This document shows positions 10,266-21,800 of a stretch of DNA of 64,000 bases, one piece after another. The position numbers and the translations under genes are program-made. The notes below the pieces were generated by a model. The model was not told where the DNA came from and searched no databases. It was given only the letters and a program-made list of their open reading frames with translations. This stretch comes from Endomychus coccineus. Lineage: Eukaryota > Arthropoda > Insecta > Coleoptera > Endomychidae. Location of the stretch: positions 20,513,631-20,577,630 of the forward strand of contig OY294070.1 of the NCBI GenBank assembly GCA_958510875.1, read 5' to 3'. Numbering within the stretch: the stretch's first letter is position 1; every line of letters begins with the position of its first letter.

Positions 10266-11115
10266 AGCGCTAGTGTTCCACAGGGATCTGTCTTGTCACC
10301 ACCCAATGAAGCCAAAGGAGCGAGAAAGAGGCAGGTTGATGCAATTAATGGAGATCTGTCAAAGATTTCAAATTGGGATCTGATAATCTAGTAGAGTTTA
10401 ATGCAACCAAAACTCAAGCTCGCTTCTGCTCCAGGAAAGCTGATCCCACAATCCCTAATATGATGATGTCAGGTACAACTATTCATATGATTCCATGCTC
10501 GGGAACACCACCAACCTCTCATGGGATGATCATGTGAGGTCCATTGCGAGAACCGCTTCACAAAAACTTGTTTTTTTATTCCGTGCCAAGAGCTACTTTA
10601 CATCTCAGTAGCTCCCCATAATCTACAAAGGACAGATTCGACCATTGGAGTACTGTATATGTTTGGAGTTACGCCCCCAAACATACGCTGAAGCTCTTGG
10701 ATTCTATCCAGAAGAGAACTTTCGTCTGATTGATGATGTCACACTTACAAGTACATTGACTTGTCTAGAACATCGTAGAAAGGTGGGCGGTCTCTCCCTT
10801 TTCTATAGATATTTCCATGGTCGACGTTCAACAGAAATCTCATCTGTTGTTCCACCACGAGAGATCCAGATAGGCGTACTAGACGAGCTCAAACTAGTCA
10901 CTCATTCATTGTCAAGCTCGAGACCTGCCGAATTTGTTCCTACCAGAATTAATTTTTTTATCAAACTGCGAAATTGTGAAACTCTTTGCCTCGTGAGATC
11001 TTTCCCTTCAAGAAAAATTCAAATGCCTATCTCATCTGTCAACATTCCACTGCAGGCTCACACGATGTTCTTCGAACCTATAATTTTCCTCTCGTGTAGT
11101 CAAAGAAAAAAAATA
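10266..11115 (+). mobile_element. LINE family A fragment, copy 1
   Basis: The 3' part of a Jockey-like ORF2, joined directly to the truncated MULE. Landmarks are SVPQGSVLSPP (about 10268-10300), LVEFNATKTQAR (about 10388-10425), and a C-terminal block RKVGGLSLFYRYFHGRRS (about 10778-10835) ending near HTMFFEP. Frameshifted and internally deleted in the YADD region. Related copies lie at 13540-14400, 29983-34070, 49510-49705 and 59266-59850. Confidence 0.7.
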
Positions 11116-11869
11116 AAGGAATAAACTCAAATAATAATAATATATTACTTAGATCTTGATAACTAATTACTTGTTAAGATAGCATCGTTTCTTAACAGCG
11201 ATATATCGATCAATGTAGAATTATTTTTGGTCCACAATTATTTTTAATTGATGAAATTAGTTACAATTACATTATAATTGATTTAATCGATGGAGACGAA
11301 TGGTCTTGACTGTTTTATACGCTTAAAGTTAAAATTTGTTACACTCGGAACAATCAAAAGCGACAACTATCATTCAAAACATTAAAAGCAACCATTATAT
11401 ACGAATATTGCCCAAGTTTGTGCCAGTTAAATACCAATATACGGACGTTTACAATGATTTCCGACATCCAGTTAATATTCAGTTTGTCTTATCTATATAA
11501 TTACATCTTTGCAGTTGCAATAAGGATTCCATTGACGGTTTAACATAAGAAGCTTCTGTACGCATTTCACTCAGGACAGTAAACGGTAATTAAATTTAAT
11601 CAGTACTTTACGAATAAGGAATAAATCATTGTGACAATCAACCAAAATCATTCTAGATCTAATCAATTCCTTAGTTGAAATCAAAATAGTGTTATAAGCA
11701 GTTAAAAAATTGAATTTACATACCAAATGTGACGTCAAAGACCCATTTTCCTGTAAACAAAAAGATCATTAATAACATTAAAATGGCGGATCCCGAATAT
11801 TACTTTTTTTTAGCCTTTAGTACATTTGTATCACTTATGTCGTTACTAAATCCTAAATCACTAACTAAC
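11116..11869. other. No gene recognised
   Basis: AT-rich sequence following the LINE tail (AATAAAGGAATAAA at about 11111). I see no coding region, RNA gene or bounded repeat here. Confidence 0.3.
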
Positions 11870-12345
11870 TAGGGACTTTTCGGCTACCGAGTAGTCATCA
11901 TCAGAGTAAACTAAATTATAAATCAAAATGTGCCTGTTTAATACTATTCGGAATTAGTAGGACATATAAGGGATTGCCCTCAGCTGCGGAATTTAATGAA
12001 TTGCTTTTTCACGTATACATTTCCATCTCTTCTAAATTATCTAGATATTTGTCCGCACTGTGTTTTGAAAGTGATAAACTTAATTGAGAAATGGTGTGAC
12101 CCGTATTCAAAATATGTTCCGCTAACGCTGATTTTTCACAATTATTTTTCTTTATATCGGCAAAATATTTCTTATACCGAGTTAAAATGTTTCTTCAAGT
12201 TTGACCCACATAACATTTTGAAAACGACTCACAATCGATTTTGTAAATCTCGGATTTGTCTGAGTCTTAAACTTCATCAAAGGTGTTGCCTAAACGGTTT
12301 TTTTGCTTGTTCTTCCATCTATAAACTGGTAGTAGCATAGAGGCG
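11870..12345 (-). mobile_element. Penelope-like element, GIY-YIG endonuclease end
   Basis: Minus-strand translation of about 12260-11990 gives EIYKIDCESFSKCYVGQT followed by SALAEHILNTGHTI, the GIY-YIG endonuclease domain that ends Penelope-like ORFs. A stop codon follows the YVGQT motif, so it is broken. Downstream on the same strand (11904-11874) is a hammerhead-like sequence, CTGATGA, a GACTAC/GTAGCC stem and GAAAAGTC, in which the usual GAAAC is changed. A related TTTACTCTGATGAT tract lies at about 13180 on the plus strand. Confidence 0.7.
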
Positions 12346-12349
12346 TTTG

Positions 12350-12820
12350 TCAAATGTGACAAAATTTCTGGTTCCAACGTAATGTTCCACCAAAATCTCC
12401 AATTAATAAAGCATTGGCTGCTTGTAAAAGGAATTTGTAGTCATGGTTCTTATCAATTACTGCTTTGAATTTTTTATATATTTGGTTTCCAATATGTCCC
12501 AGAACATTTTTGCATTTTTGCTCAAATTCTTTTATTAAATTTACCGCCTCTATCAAAGATAATTTGGATGAATCTAATTGGATAATAGTGTTTGAAATGA
12601 AATTATAATTGGTTTTTATAAATGATACTTGTTGACATAAAATGTGATTGGTCAGCAATTTTTTGGCTTGTAAGAGAGGCTGAGAAGAATCATCTTCCAA
12701 TTCTTGTATAACAGTTTTTGTTTGCGTAAAGTTTTCGGCATAAAAAGAAGCAGCCTCTAACCACGTTCCCCAACGTGTTAAAACGGGTTGACGTGGAAGA
12801 GGAAGATTAGGTAAATGCAT
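12350..12820 (-). pseudogene. hAT transposase fragment
   Basis: A 156-codon frame beginning near LPLPRQPVLTRWGTWLEAAS, a motif typical of the middle region of hAT transposases common in aphids and other insects. It continues with VIQELEDDSSQPLLQAKKLL and FIKTNYNFISNTIIQLDSS. The C-terminal dimerisation domain and the N-terminal BED finger are absent, so it is a truncated remnant. No TIR or target duplication could be assigned. Confidence 0.6.
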
Positions 12821-13539
12821 ATAAACGTTATTGCAAATTTAGAAAACAAATTATGAAATTTATTAATTACTGAAGGATGATAAGTGAAACTTTTGAATTT
12901 TATTGAAGTATTTGAAGATAATGGCTCTAATATGGTTAGTTCGTTGCTTTTCCAATTTCCAAGTTATTGATCAAAGATTTGTTATAATCATTGTCCAATG
13001 CTATTTGCTGAAGTTTCTCAACTTCGTTGTTATAACAAGACTATTAAATGGAACTATTTTATATCTAAATGATATAGCTGAATCTGCCGAAATCCAAGTG
13101 ATATCTTAGATTTATAATCTTAATATCAAGGAAAGGAAGAGGATTATCTGTTTCTATTTCGACAGGCACATTTGATTTATAGTTTACTCTGATGATTGGT
13201 CAGGTGAGTTTAACCAATTTATTAAGGTAGAAACCAAAAATTCCTGTTTAAAAGTAAACATTGTTTGTCAAATAACATTTTCCTAAAATATATTAAAATA
13301 TATACATGTAAAAACGCGAAAATAGATAAAATCATTTTCTCTGCAAAACAGAGATGGGTAAAATCAGAAATCAGTAACAAATATAATAAACTAGATCATT
13401 TACAACTTTTTGGACTATTTGGTGGGAATATAGAGAGGAATATAGAAAAGTCACATATAAAATAGTTAAATCGGTTTTTGAAATCAGAAATACCTCAACA
13501 CAAAGATTAAAAGCCCTTTAGACTTTGGGAAAACAATGG
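12821..13539. other. No gene recognised
   Basis: AT-rich spacer. The only noted feature is a TTTACTCTGATGAT tract at about 13180 resembling the 3' end of the PLE at 11870, suggesting a short PLE-derived piece. Confidence 0.3.
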
Positions 13540-14400
13540 AAACATTCCCAAATGTCTGTTTGTTCTTCAGATATACAGAAAGTTATATTGTGGTTGACGG
13601 AGTCTCCTCCAATACCATGGCTATTAACGATGGTGTTCCACAGGGACTTCTCTTGACACCAACTTTGTTTCTGCTCTATATCAATAATCTGTTGGAAGAG
13701 ACCTCCCGTCCCGTTCCCAGCTTTGCAGGTTATGGTACACTCCATCTGGCAAGAATTTTCAAATGGGGATCTGATAATCAGGTAGAGTTTAATGCTACAA
13801 CAGCACAAGCTTGTATTTTTTCCAAAAAGGCGGATTCAGTCATAACACTCTTATACGCTTATTTACAGGTGAAAATATGTTCCAATCACCTTTGGAACAG
13901 ATGCAACAGATAATTTGCCACAAGAAATAGACAAAAACTTTGCTAAATTGTAATATTTATCACCTATCACAGACAAAACCGGCTACGCTCCATTAAAACT
14001 AACTGATACTGTCGTAACCTTCGTAGATAATGTCACGCTGACTTTTGTACTCAGCGAATAGGTCTTGTATTATAGAGGGTATTGGTACTGCTCACATGTT
14101 CGGAATCCAGCTCCCAAACGTGCGTTGAAGCTCATGGATTATACTCAAAAGAGAGCTAGTAGTCTTATTGGTGATGTCACACTTACGGACTATTGACCTC
14201 TTTAGAATATCGTTGACAGGTAGGCGATCTCTCCCTTTCTTAGGTTTTTCCATGATCGGTGCTCATCAGAAATACGAGAGATTCCAAGTAGGCAGACTAG
14301 ACGAGGTTAAGCTGATCCAGATCAAGACCTGCTGAGCTTCTTTCATCAGGCTACAATTTTCTATCGAAGTTATGGAACTCTTTGCCTTAGGGATCTTTTC
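13540..14400 (+). mobile_element. LINE family A fragment, copy 2
   Basis: Encodes [20 protein letters not shown] and LTPTLFLLYINNLLEE (RT motif 4 region), then FAGYGTLHLAR, where the YADD-type motif is degraded, and WGSDNQVEFNATTAQACIFS. Frame is lost after about 13850, though DNA similarity to the C-terminal block continues to about 14400. Inactive. Confidence 0.7.
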
Positions 14401-14700
14401 TTATGCCTATGGCCTCCAAAAGAAAAATTCTAATGGCCACCGCTGGCCATGTTGCCAAATAACGAAAGTGTCGTCGACATATCTGAACCAACATTTCGGC
14501 TTGAGAACAGATGAGTCAATGGCATCTTGTTCAAAAGTTTCCATGAAGATATTAGCTATGATCGGAGAAAGTGTGGAACCCATGGCAGCTCCCGAAGACT
14601 GCTCGTAAACTTTGACACTAGTCATCAAATCCTTTTCGAAAATACTAAAATCCTAGCCAGAGCCCCAAACTTCTAACAGTGAAAAATCCTTGAAATAATC
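14400..14700 (-). mobile_element. Penelope-like reverse transcriptase fragment
   Basis: The minus-strand frame 14628-14407 reads YEQSSGAAMGSTLSPIIANI then MET and CWFRYVDDTFVIWQHG. GxxMGSxLSP and YVDDT are hallmark PLE reverse transcriptase motifs and retain both catalytic aspartates. The fragment is short, bounded by LINE sequence on the left and unrecognised sequence on the right. Confidence 0.75.
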
Positions 14701-14889
14701 CAAATAATCTGAACCGTGACTCAGGATATTACCATCCCAACATTTGGAAACCCATCCTCGAAAATTCCACTTCGCACATGATCACACAACAGCAGGGTCA
14801 GGTACCGGAACGGAGTTAACCACCGAAATAAAGGCAGTGAACTGTGTAGCATGAAGGATTTTTCCTACAATAAATACGGTAGAACCAAT

Positions 14890-15005
14890 TTCAGTTCAAG
14901 CCTCAAGCCTGCCTTGGAGATGCCACCTGTGATGGTTGGCGAAACGTCGGCATCAAGTCGAGCTATTGTGACGCGGAATCCATCAAGAAGCCAATATTTT
15001 TCAAG
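14890..15005 (+). mobile_element. Penelope-like terminus, variant B, degenerate hammerhead
   Basis: A copy of the repeat seen at 2190-2345. The hammerhead core CUGAAGA is changed to UUGGAGA (14914-14920), while stem II and GAAACGUC (14941-14948) persist, so cleavage is not expected. It abuts an AT-rich, T-rich tract on the right. Confidence 0.6.
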
Positions 15006-15179
15006 TTTATACTTTTTTTTAAGTCTTTCTCTTTATTTTATTTTTATTGCTCTCTTTTTACATTATATTATCTTTTTACTTTACACAAAATATAGTCAAT
15101 TTATTATTATTATATTTTCCGACCCTACGAGAAAGATAAATTTAATCAAATTTTAATGCATTCCTATTAGATTATTATC

Positions 15180-15705
15180 CATTCAGTGAGAATATAATTT
15201 GGTTTCCAATTCGGAAACGAACAGAAGTTGACTCACACTAAATCTAAAATCCAAAAGCAAATAAATAATTTCCTGTCCTCAAATCTGTTAAGCTTCCTTC
15301 GAGAAGTAAATAAATTAGTGGTGGGCGTCGACTTAACTTTGAACTATACGACCATTTGTAGAAATAGAGCATCTGTTAAAAATATCAAAATTGACTAATT
15401 AACTTAGTTAACGTTGCCAGCCATCGCCGCTGGCAGTGGCTGCAGTGACACTTGTTGCTCCGCTGAGGTCAAAGTTACCGCTCGAAACAAATGATCGAGC
15501 GTCGAAAGAAGTGTACGATTCGAACTTGTTTTATTTACCACTATATACTAGTCAATAAATCACAATTATTGGCGCCTATACAAATTGATATACATCCATT
15601 AACACGAACGAATACGCGAAAAATATTTATTATAAGTGGTGACACATCGTAGAATGAATGAGCGTAGTGCATTTTTCAAGTGAGGGTAATTAAAACGGAG
15701 CCAAA
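15180..15705 (+). promoter_or_regulatory. Upstream region / 5'UTR of the bHLH gene
   Basis: The region before the start codon includes a locally GC-richer block at about 15413-15480 with a small hairpin (GCCAGC...GCTGGC). The start context CCAAAATGG is favourable, and an in-frame TAA at 15691-15693 shows that the ORF does not extend upstream. No transcription start is identified. Confidence 0.4.
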
Positions 15706-15881
15706 ATGGAATTTTTGCAATACGACGGAATTTCGAGCGATTTTAATTATGTGTCGGATGGTGTTGGAGGAGGTAAAGACAAAAGAAACAAATCCGACAA
15801 TGTATTGAATTCTGATAATTTTTTAGTTCCGATTAGACAAAGAAGTCAGGCTAATGCCAGAGAAAGAGACAGGACACACAG
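15706..15881 (+). CDS. bHLH gene exon 1
   Basis: Encodes residues 1-58 and most of the basic region. Donor GTAGGA at 15882. It ends in phase 2, so the split codon AG|T gives Ser59. Confidence 0.9.
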
Positions 15882-18800
15882 GTAGGAATTTGATATAAAA
15901 TAAAAAATATTGATTTTGACCAAGAGGAAATTCATATTTTGCTATTCGTTACCATCAGAATTATTTTGGAACGCACAATTTGAGTTTAAAAAATTAATTT
16001 ATGTAAAATTGATATTCAAATTTTAACAACACCATGTCATCATGAGGATATTGATAATTCACATTCCTGATGATGCCACTGTGTTGTAAACCAATTGTTG
16101 AAAATGAAAAACAAATTTTGCAGTGTAAAGGTGAATATTGTATTGAATTGTGAATCACGAATAATGTTCAAGTATTTTCGACACATGTTTCAAGTAAAAA
16201 AAAATTTTACTCAAAAACATAAGTACTTTTTTCGTATCATCCAGGAATCAAACCCGGTTTTCCTGATTGGTTATTAAATCAACTGCATGATCATAACAGT
16301 ACCCATTGTGTGTGAATTTATTCTCAACATTGAACAAAATAAAAAATAATTGACAAGTGTAGTCAATATTAGTCAAATTATATAAAGTCTCTGGAAATAG
16401 GTCACACTAACACATATGCTTATTATTTTGATCTTTACATACGTTTCGGTTTCACGACCATCATCAGAAAACGTATCAATGTATAAAACGTGATTTCTTA
16501 AAACTTATCATATTATTATCATATATTTCCTAATTCGGGATGAAATTACGGGAATATGAATCTACTTCCTTAAAGAAAAAATAAATTGAATAATAGTACT
16601 ATTATTGAGCAAGTAGTTTTTTCGATTTTACACACGAAATGGAAATTTAAAATTAGACACTTATTAATTAATGCAATGAATTTTAATCCACAAATAACTA
16701 GACAATATATATGGCATGCTATTTTGCAATTGCAAGTATTTTATGGGGGAAAATTAAAATATTTACTCAAGAAAAAATATTCCAAAGAATAGTAAAAATT
16801 CATCATCTATTGAATGAAGTCCAATTATTAATTTCACGCTTATTTAAGGATAAAAGAAGCTTCATAAATTATTATGATACTATGGCAAAAATCTTAATCG
16901 GAATTCCAAACAAATTTCAATATCAAATTAAATTGATGAATTATCATTATGCCCCGTGCCATAATTTTAACTCATCACGATGTCATGCTACAATAATATT
17001 TTAACCAATTAATTGTGTATATAATTTTTATCTTTGCAAAATACATAATTTTAATTTAACTCATAATGAAAATACGGCAACACTGCAAATGTAAGGGTTC
17101 ATTCTTGAAAGGACATAATGTGAAGACTGATATCTAATGTACTGACATTGTTACTCACTTCTTCATCAATTTGCAGTGTTCCAATATTTTTATTATTTAC
17201 ATAATTTTAATTCCAGAATTGAAATTGTGTACAACATGTAAATAAAAGAATTAAAATTATGTACATACTTCTTCAATTCCGAGATTCGTTATTATTTTGC
17301 GACACTATGTAAATGCTACGAATTATTATTATACCTTCAAATAAATTCAATTTCGATAGTCTACAATTTAAATTTATTGATTTAAAATTAAATAATAATA
17401 TAATAAATATCAATATTCTTGTGAGTAACGGTTTTTTGGAAGTTGTCCATGAGCTATATTTTCCTGTTAAAGAAAATTAAAATAGTGCTGGTGCTATTTT
17501 GCCACCAAGTAATATTCTAAAAACGGGATAGATGTGTTGGGAACGTTTTATGTTCTTGGTTAATTCTATGTAAAATTTCCCATTAACACTTTTGTGAAAA
17601 ACAATTAAATACCTTGAATTGGAGCTTCCCTACGTTTCTTCAATAATTTTGGTTTGCCACGTCACAGGGATATACGTATATTTATGCTCCTGTGACGTCG
17701 AATCATCCGGAAGCAAGAGTATTCATCAATTTACTGAGGATCTATATTTATGTTCAATGGTTAACGTCATTTGTATCCATCAGAACTGTCGTATTCCATT
17801 GTTGCCGCCAGTATTCTATACTGACAAATCGATTACGATTAATATTTCGTCGGATGAATATATGAGGAAGATATTGAGCATGCCCCGCGATACCAAATGA
17901 ATTTTTTCTTCAGTTGTTTCTACTTTCAAAGCTTGTATTAAACGAATGATTAGTCCAGGCTGTGAACCGGGATTTTAGCTATAATAAAAAAAAACATGTA
18001 AGTTCGAATCAAAAAATTTTTTTTTGCATTAGCTTCAAGAGGTTCTCAGGATCATTCATACACCTTAGAACCTCTTGGGAACCTCAACCCCACCCATTGG
18101 GGCGAAAATGGCCCGAAATCTCCACGTCTTGAATTGTATTTTCTAAAAAAATGGTATTTTGGCATTCCGAGTGCACCTAGGAGGTTTTTTGGGTAGCTGA
18201 ACACGAATCCGTAGCCAGATTTACTTGCAATCCATCGTAGGAGTGATCAAATCGACAAAATTGGCCAATTTCACACCCCTAATATGTTATTTTGCAATTT
18301 ACGTGTTTTAGGCATTTCGAATGCAGCAGGAGGGTCTTTTGGGTCGCTGAACACGAATCCGTAGCCAGATTTACTTGCAATCCATTGTAGGGGTGGTCAA
18401 ATCGACAAAATTGGCCAATTTCGCACCCCTAATATGTTATTTTGAAATTTACGTGTTTTTGGCATTTCGAATGCACCAAGGGGTTTTTTTTTGGGTCGCT
18501 GAATACGATTCCGAAGCCAGATTTACTCCGGAGTAATTTTAAAATGCAAAAATGATAAAAATTTAGAAGCGTGTCAAATTAGCCATTTTTGTAAATTTCC
18601 CACCCCTACGATTATATTCGACTAAATCTGGCTTCGGAATCGTATTCAGCGACCCAACAAACCTCCTAGGAGCACTCGAAATGCCAACATACCTTTTTTT
18701 TTGAAAATACAATTCAAGACTTGGAGATTTCGGGCCATTTCCGCTCCCAATGGGTGGGGTTGGGGTTCCCAAGAGGTTTTAAGGTGTATGAATGATCCTG

Positions 18801-21800
18801 AGAACCTCCTGAAGCTAATGCAAAAAAAAAAATTTTGATTCGAACTTACATGTTTTTTTTTAAATTTTCCGGTTCATAGCCTGGACTAGATCTCATTCTC
18901 AAAGTTAAAACATTGTACGTATGAAAAGTCAGTGCAAAATCATAATTCAAAAACAAATCGTGATGATATTCAGTGAGAAGAACTTATTACCGATCGATTT
19001 ACTGAAAAAAACAAACAATTAAGACAAAACTGTAATTAAATTCCTATTGAAACACACATTCATACGTTAGTCATGTGACTCAATGATTGTCTGACATCTA
19101 GCTGTAAGATGATACACTATGTTCTAAAGGAAGAAGAAAACCGTGGTGTCGCCATCTGGTGCACATTCACCGTAACTTATGTAAAGTTCGAGAAATCTTT
19201 CAGTTAATGTGGTACATTGTTTGATTTTTTAGTGGGACATCTATTCAAAGATGGCGTGAGATTCTTTTGGTCTTTTTACGATGCTGTTGTCCGGTTATGA
19301 TTATCTTCAACAGAGATTGTTCAATAACGTTGCAAACATGCCCGTTCCACTGATAAACACAGCTGTCAGGAACTATGAGTTTGAGACATTACTGATCGAT
19401 CTGTACTATAAATACATCATCATTGACAAAAGTCAACATGAGATAAATGAGTATATTCATATATTCATTTATTTTTTATTCTGTTACATTGGTTTGGTTT
19501 GGTTTTGTGTCGCCATCTGGCGCTCCTTCGCCGTAACTTTTGTAAAGATCAAGAAATCTATCAGTCAACGTTGTATATTGTTTGATCTCTTAGCAGGACA
19601 TCTATTCATAGATGGCGTGATATACTTTTGGTCTTTTTACCATGCTGTTGACCGGTTATGAACCTTCTAAAAGATCGTTCTGCTTGTTCCTACGATTATA
19701 GCCAATAAAATCCAGGTTTGTCTCAATCCCAATTAAAATCAAGCAATTAATCAACAATTGACCCAACTGGCTAGTTTGATTCTGTACCTACCTATTTGGA
19801 AAGATAACGTGAATACTAAGAAGTTCATAATTATTATAAAACAACTCTTATCTCGCCGAAAATTATCTAATTTCCTTTAAAAAGAATTCGAAAGTTTCCA
19901 AGAACATACTGTTGTAAATATCACTGACAATGCAATAAGCTTAGTAACTTTGAGATAACTGGTAAAACGGTTCATAAGATATAAAAAATTACTAATATGT
20001 ATTTAGTTGAGGTAATCATAAAGCCTTAAAAATATCTAACATAAGCTGTTAACATATTGTGAGGGACAAAAATGCAGGATAGATAATAGATTGTTTTAAA
20101 TTCCGAATACGCTTGAGTCATTTTCGCGTATTGAGAAATTCCAAATATGTTATATCTCTTTTGACATATTTGACACATTCAAACGGATAAAGTATAGTTC
20201 ATATTATACCGTTGACCTTTGCAATAAACCAACTAGATGATTAAAACCCCATTGTATTGGTCTTCGAACCGCAATAAATGGGTGCATACGAGGGCAAAGT
20301 GGAAAGTCCCTGAAAAATAAAGCATATGGTGCCACAGTCGAAAAAATCCCATGTGACATTTTTGATGTACCATATTTCACTAGAACGCATTAAAATTTTC
20401 AGACTGATATGTCATTCAGTTCTGCTTTGACACCTAATGAAAGCAAGCAACCTTGAAGATTTTTGTAAACATGGCAAAAAGTGAATTTCACGTCTTTATT
20501 AAATATTATTTCTTGCGTGGAAAAAACATTACGCAAGACAAAGCATCGCTTATTAAACATTATGGGGACTCTTCACCATCGTTTGGAACGATTCACAAGT
20601 CGTTTACTGATTTTCGTTGTGGTAGTATGACCACAAAGAACGCCGACCGTTCTGGTCATCCAATTGAGGTTACAACCCCAGAAATCGTCGATAAGAACCA
20701 TGGTATGATATTGGACTATCGACGAGTTAAAGTACACGAGATTGCTGATGCTATGGCCATCTCAAATGAACAGGACGAATCGAAGACTACTTTTGAAGCA
20801 AGTTTAAAAACCAACAGGCCAAAGGAACATCTGTAATAACAATAAAACAGAAGATGCACAAAACACTTATAATTACTGAAACTTTAACCACAAATCGCTC
20901 ACAAATGTTCAAAGTGTCTTCCATCATCTACAGTCATTCCGTACCTTTATCCGGACACCCAGTACATTTGTGGAGGAGACGATACCCGCGATTTCTGTAT
21001 CAGTTTAGTAAATTTAAAAATATTGATATCAAAATTTGGCTAGACTCGATTTTTGGGAGAGAAGACCCATTGATTTTTATAAATAGCCAAATACTTTTTT
21101 TAATACTTCGAAAAGATCCGTTTTTTTAAGTTTATTCAAAATATATATTATTATCTATCATAAAATTGTTGAATGTCTGCTTTGGTGCTGTTAGGACTAA
21201 GCAACCTTTTTAATTGACGACTATGATAACTAGCATTGCCCATTTAGAGTGATAGAATTAGCAATAAACGTCGGTAATTTTTGCATAATTCTGAGTTCGG
21301 AGAAAAAATTGCCTTAAGTAGATAATTAAGATACAAATTGAAGGAACTAAAATCGAACACTTTTTGATCGTCGCAAATGGTTAAAAAAATGGTAAAAATG
21401 GCCAAAACTGGCTTAGCGCGTCGGACATCGTCGGATTAAGTTAAAAAGGACAAAGCTTTCAATAAGCTTATGCGCCGAGAAAAGACGGAAAAATGAGTTG
21501 CTGGATGAACCTGATTGGTCCAGCAGTGACACCGTAAATTGCAAAAAACTATTGATTTTGCTCAAAATTTCAAAAATTCATAATTCTTGTTGTTTTAAAG
21601 ATTAACAACCTCTTATCTTCCGTAAAAGTTGCTAAAATAATTATTTTAAATAATGGTGTTTCGTGCGCATGGCTGTGCGGCGCGCGTGGAAGGGAACCGC
21701 CGCGCTAGGCTCGTAAAAAACAACAATATCTCGGGAACCCTTGCTCGAAAATAGATGTTTTTTTTAATCCGTACTATCATTCCATAATATTAAGATTGCG

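Larger units (their letters stand above)
7722..10266 (+). pseudogene. FLYWCH zinc finger-MULE transposase, split by a foldback
   Basis: The frame at 7722 encodes an N-terminal FLYWCH-type finger (KGKPLVFHGGYLHRKHKV, IRWVCF, CKGAMVTN). After the inserted foldback (7888-9365) the finger resumes with its last ligands (NNGIIQHTVDHHCKPD). Further frames give VPSYSSVKRTVNRIRHAARG, IYAMEDGSTFLFADD, TIFIDGTFKSCC (MULE catalytic Asp, D-G-T-F), KLDFEMAAIPALRS (D-F-E motif) and VCVALAYIPPTEVE. Multiple frameshifts and stops show it is dead. Homology stops at about 10266, where a LINE fragment begins. In intact elements such a protein binds the TIRs and catalyses cut-and-paste transposition. Confidence 0.75.

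Noticed and set aside
11874..11904. Third hammerhead variant (CTGATGA with GACTAC/GTAGCC stem)
   Set aside because: GAAAC is changed to GAAAA and no stem I pairing was found; treated as a decayed PLE end.
17619..17900. 93-codon frame as a host gene or exon
   Set aside because: No recognisable domain and no convincing splice context; kept only as an unassigned frame with low confidence.
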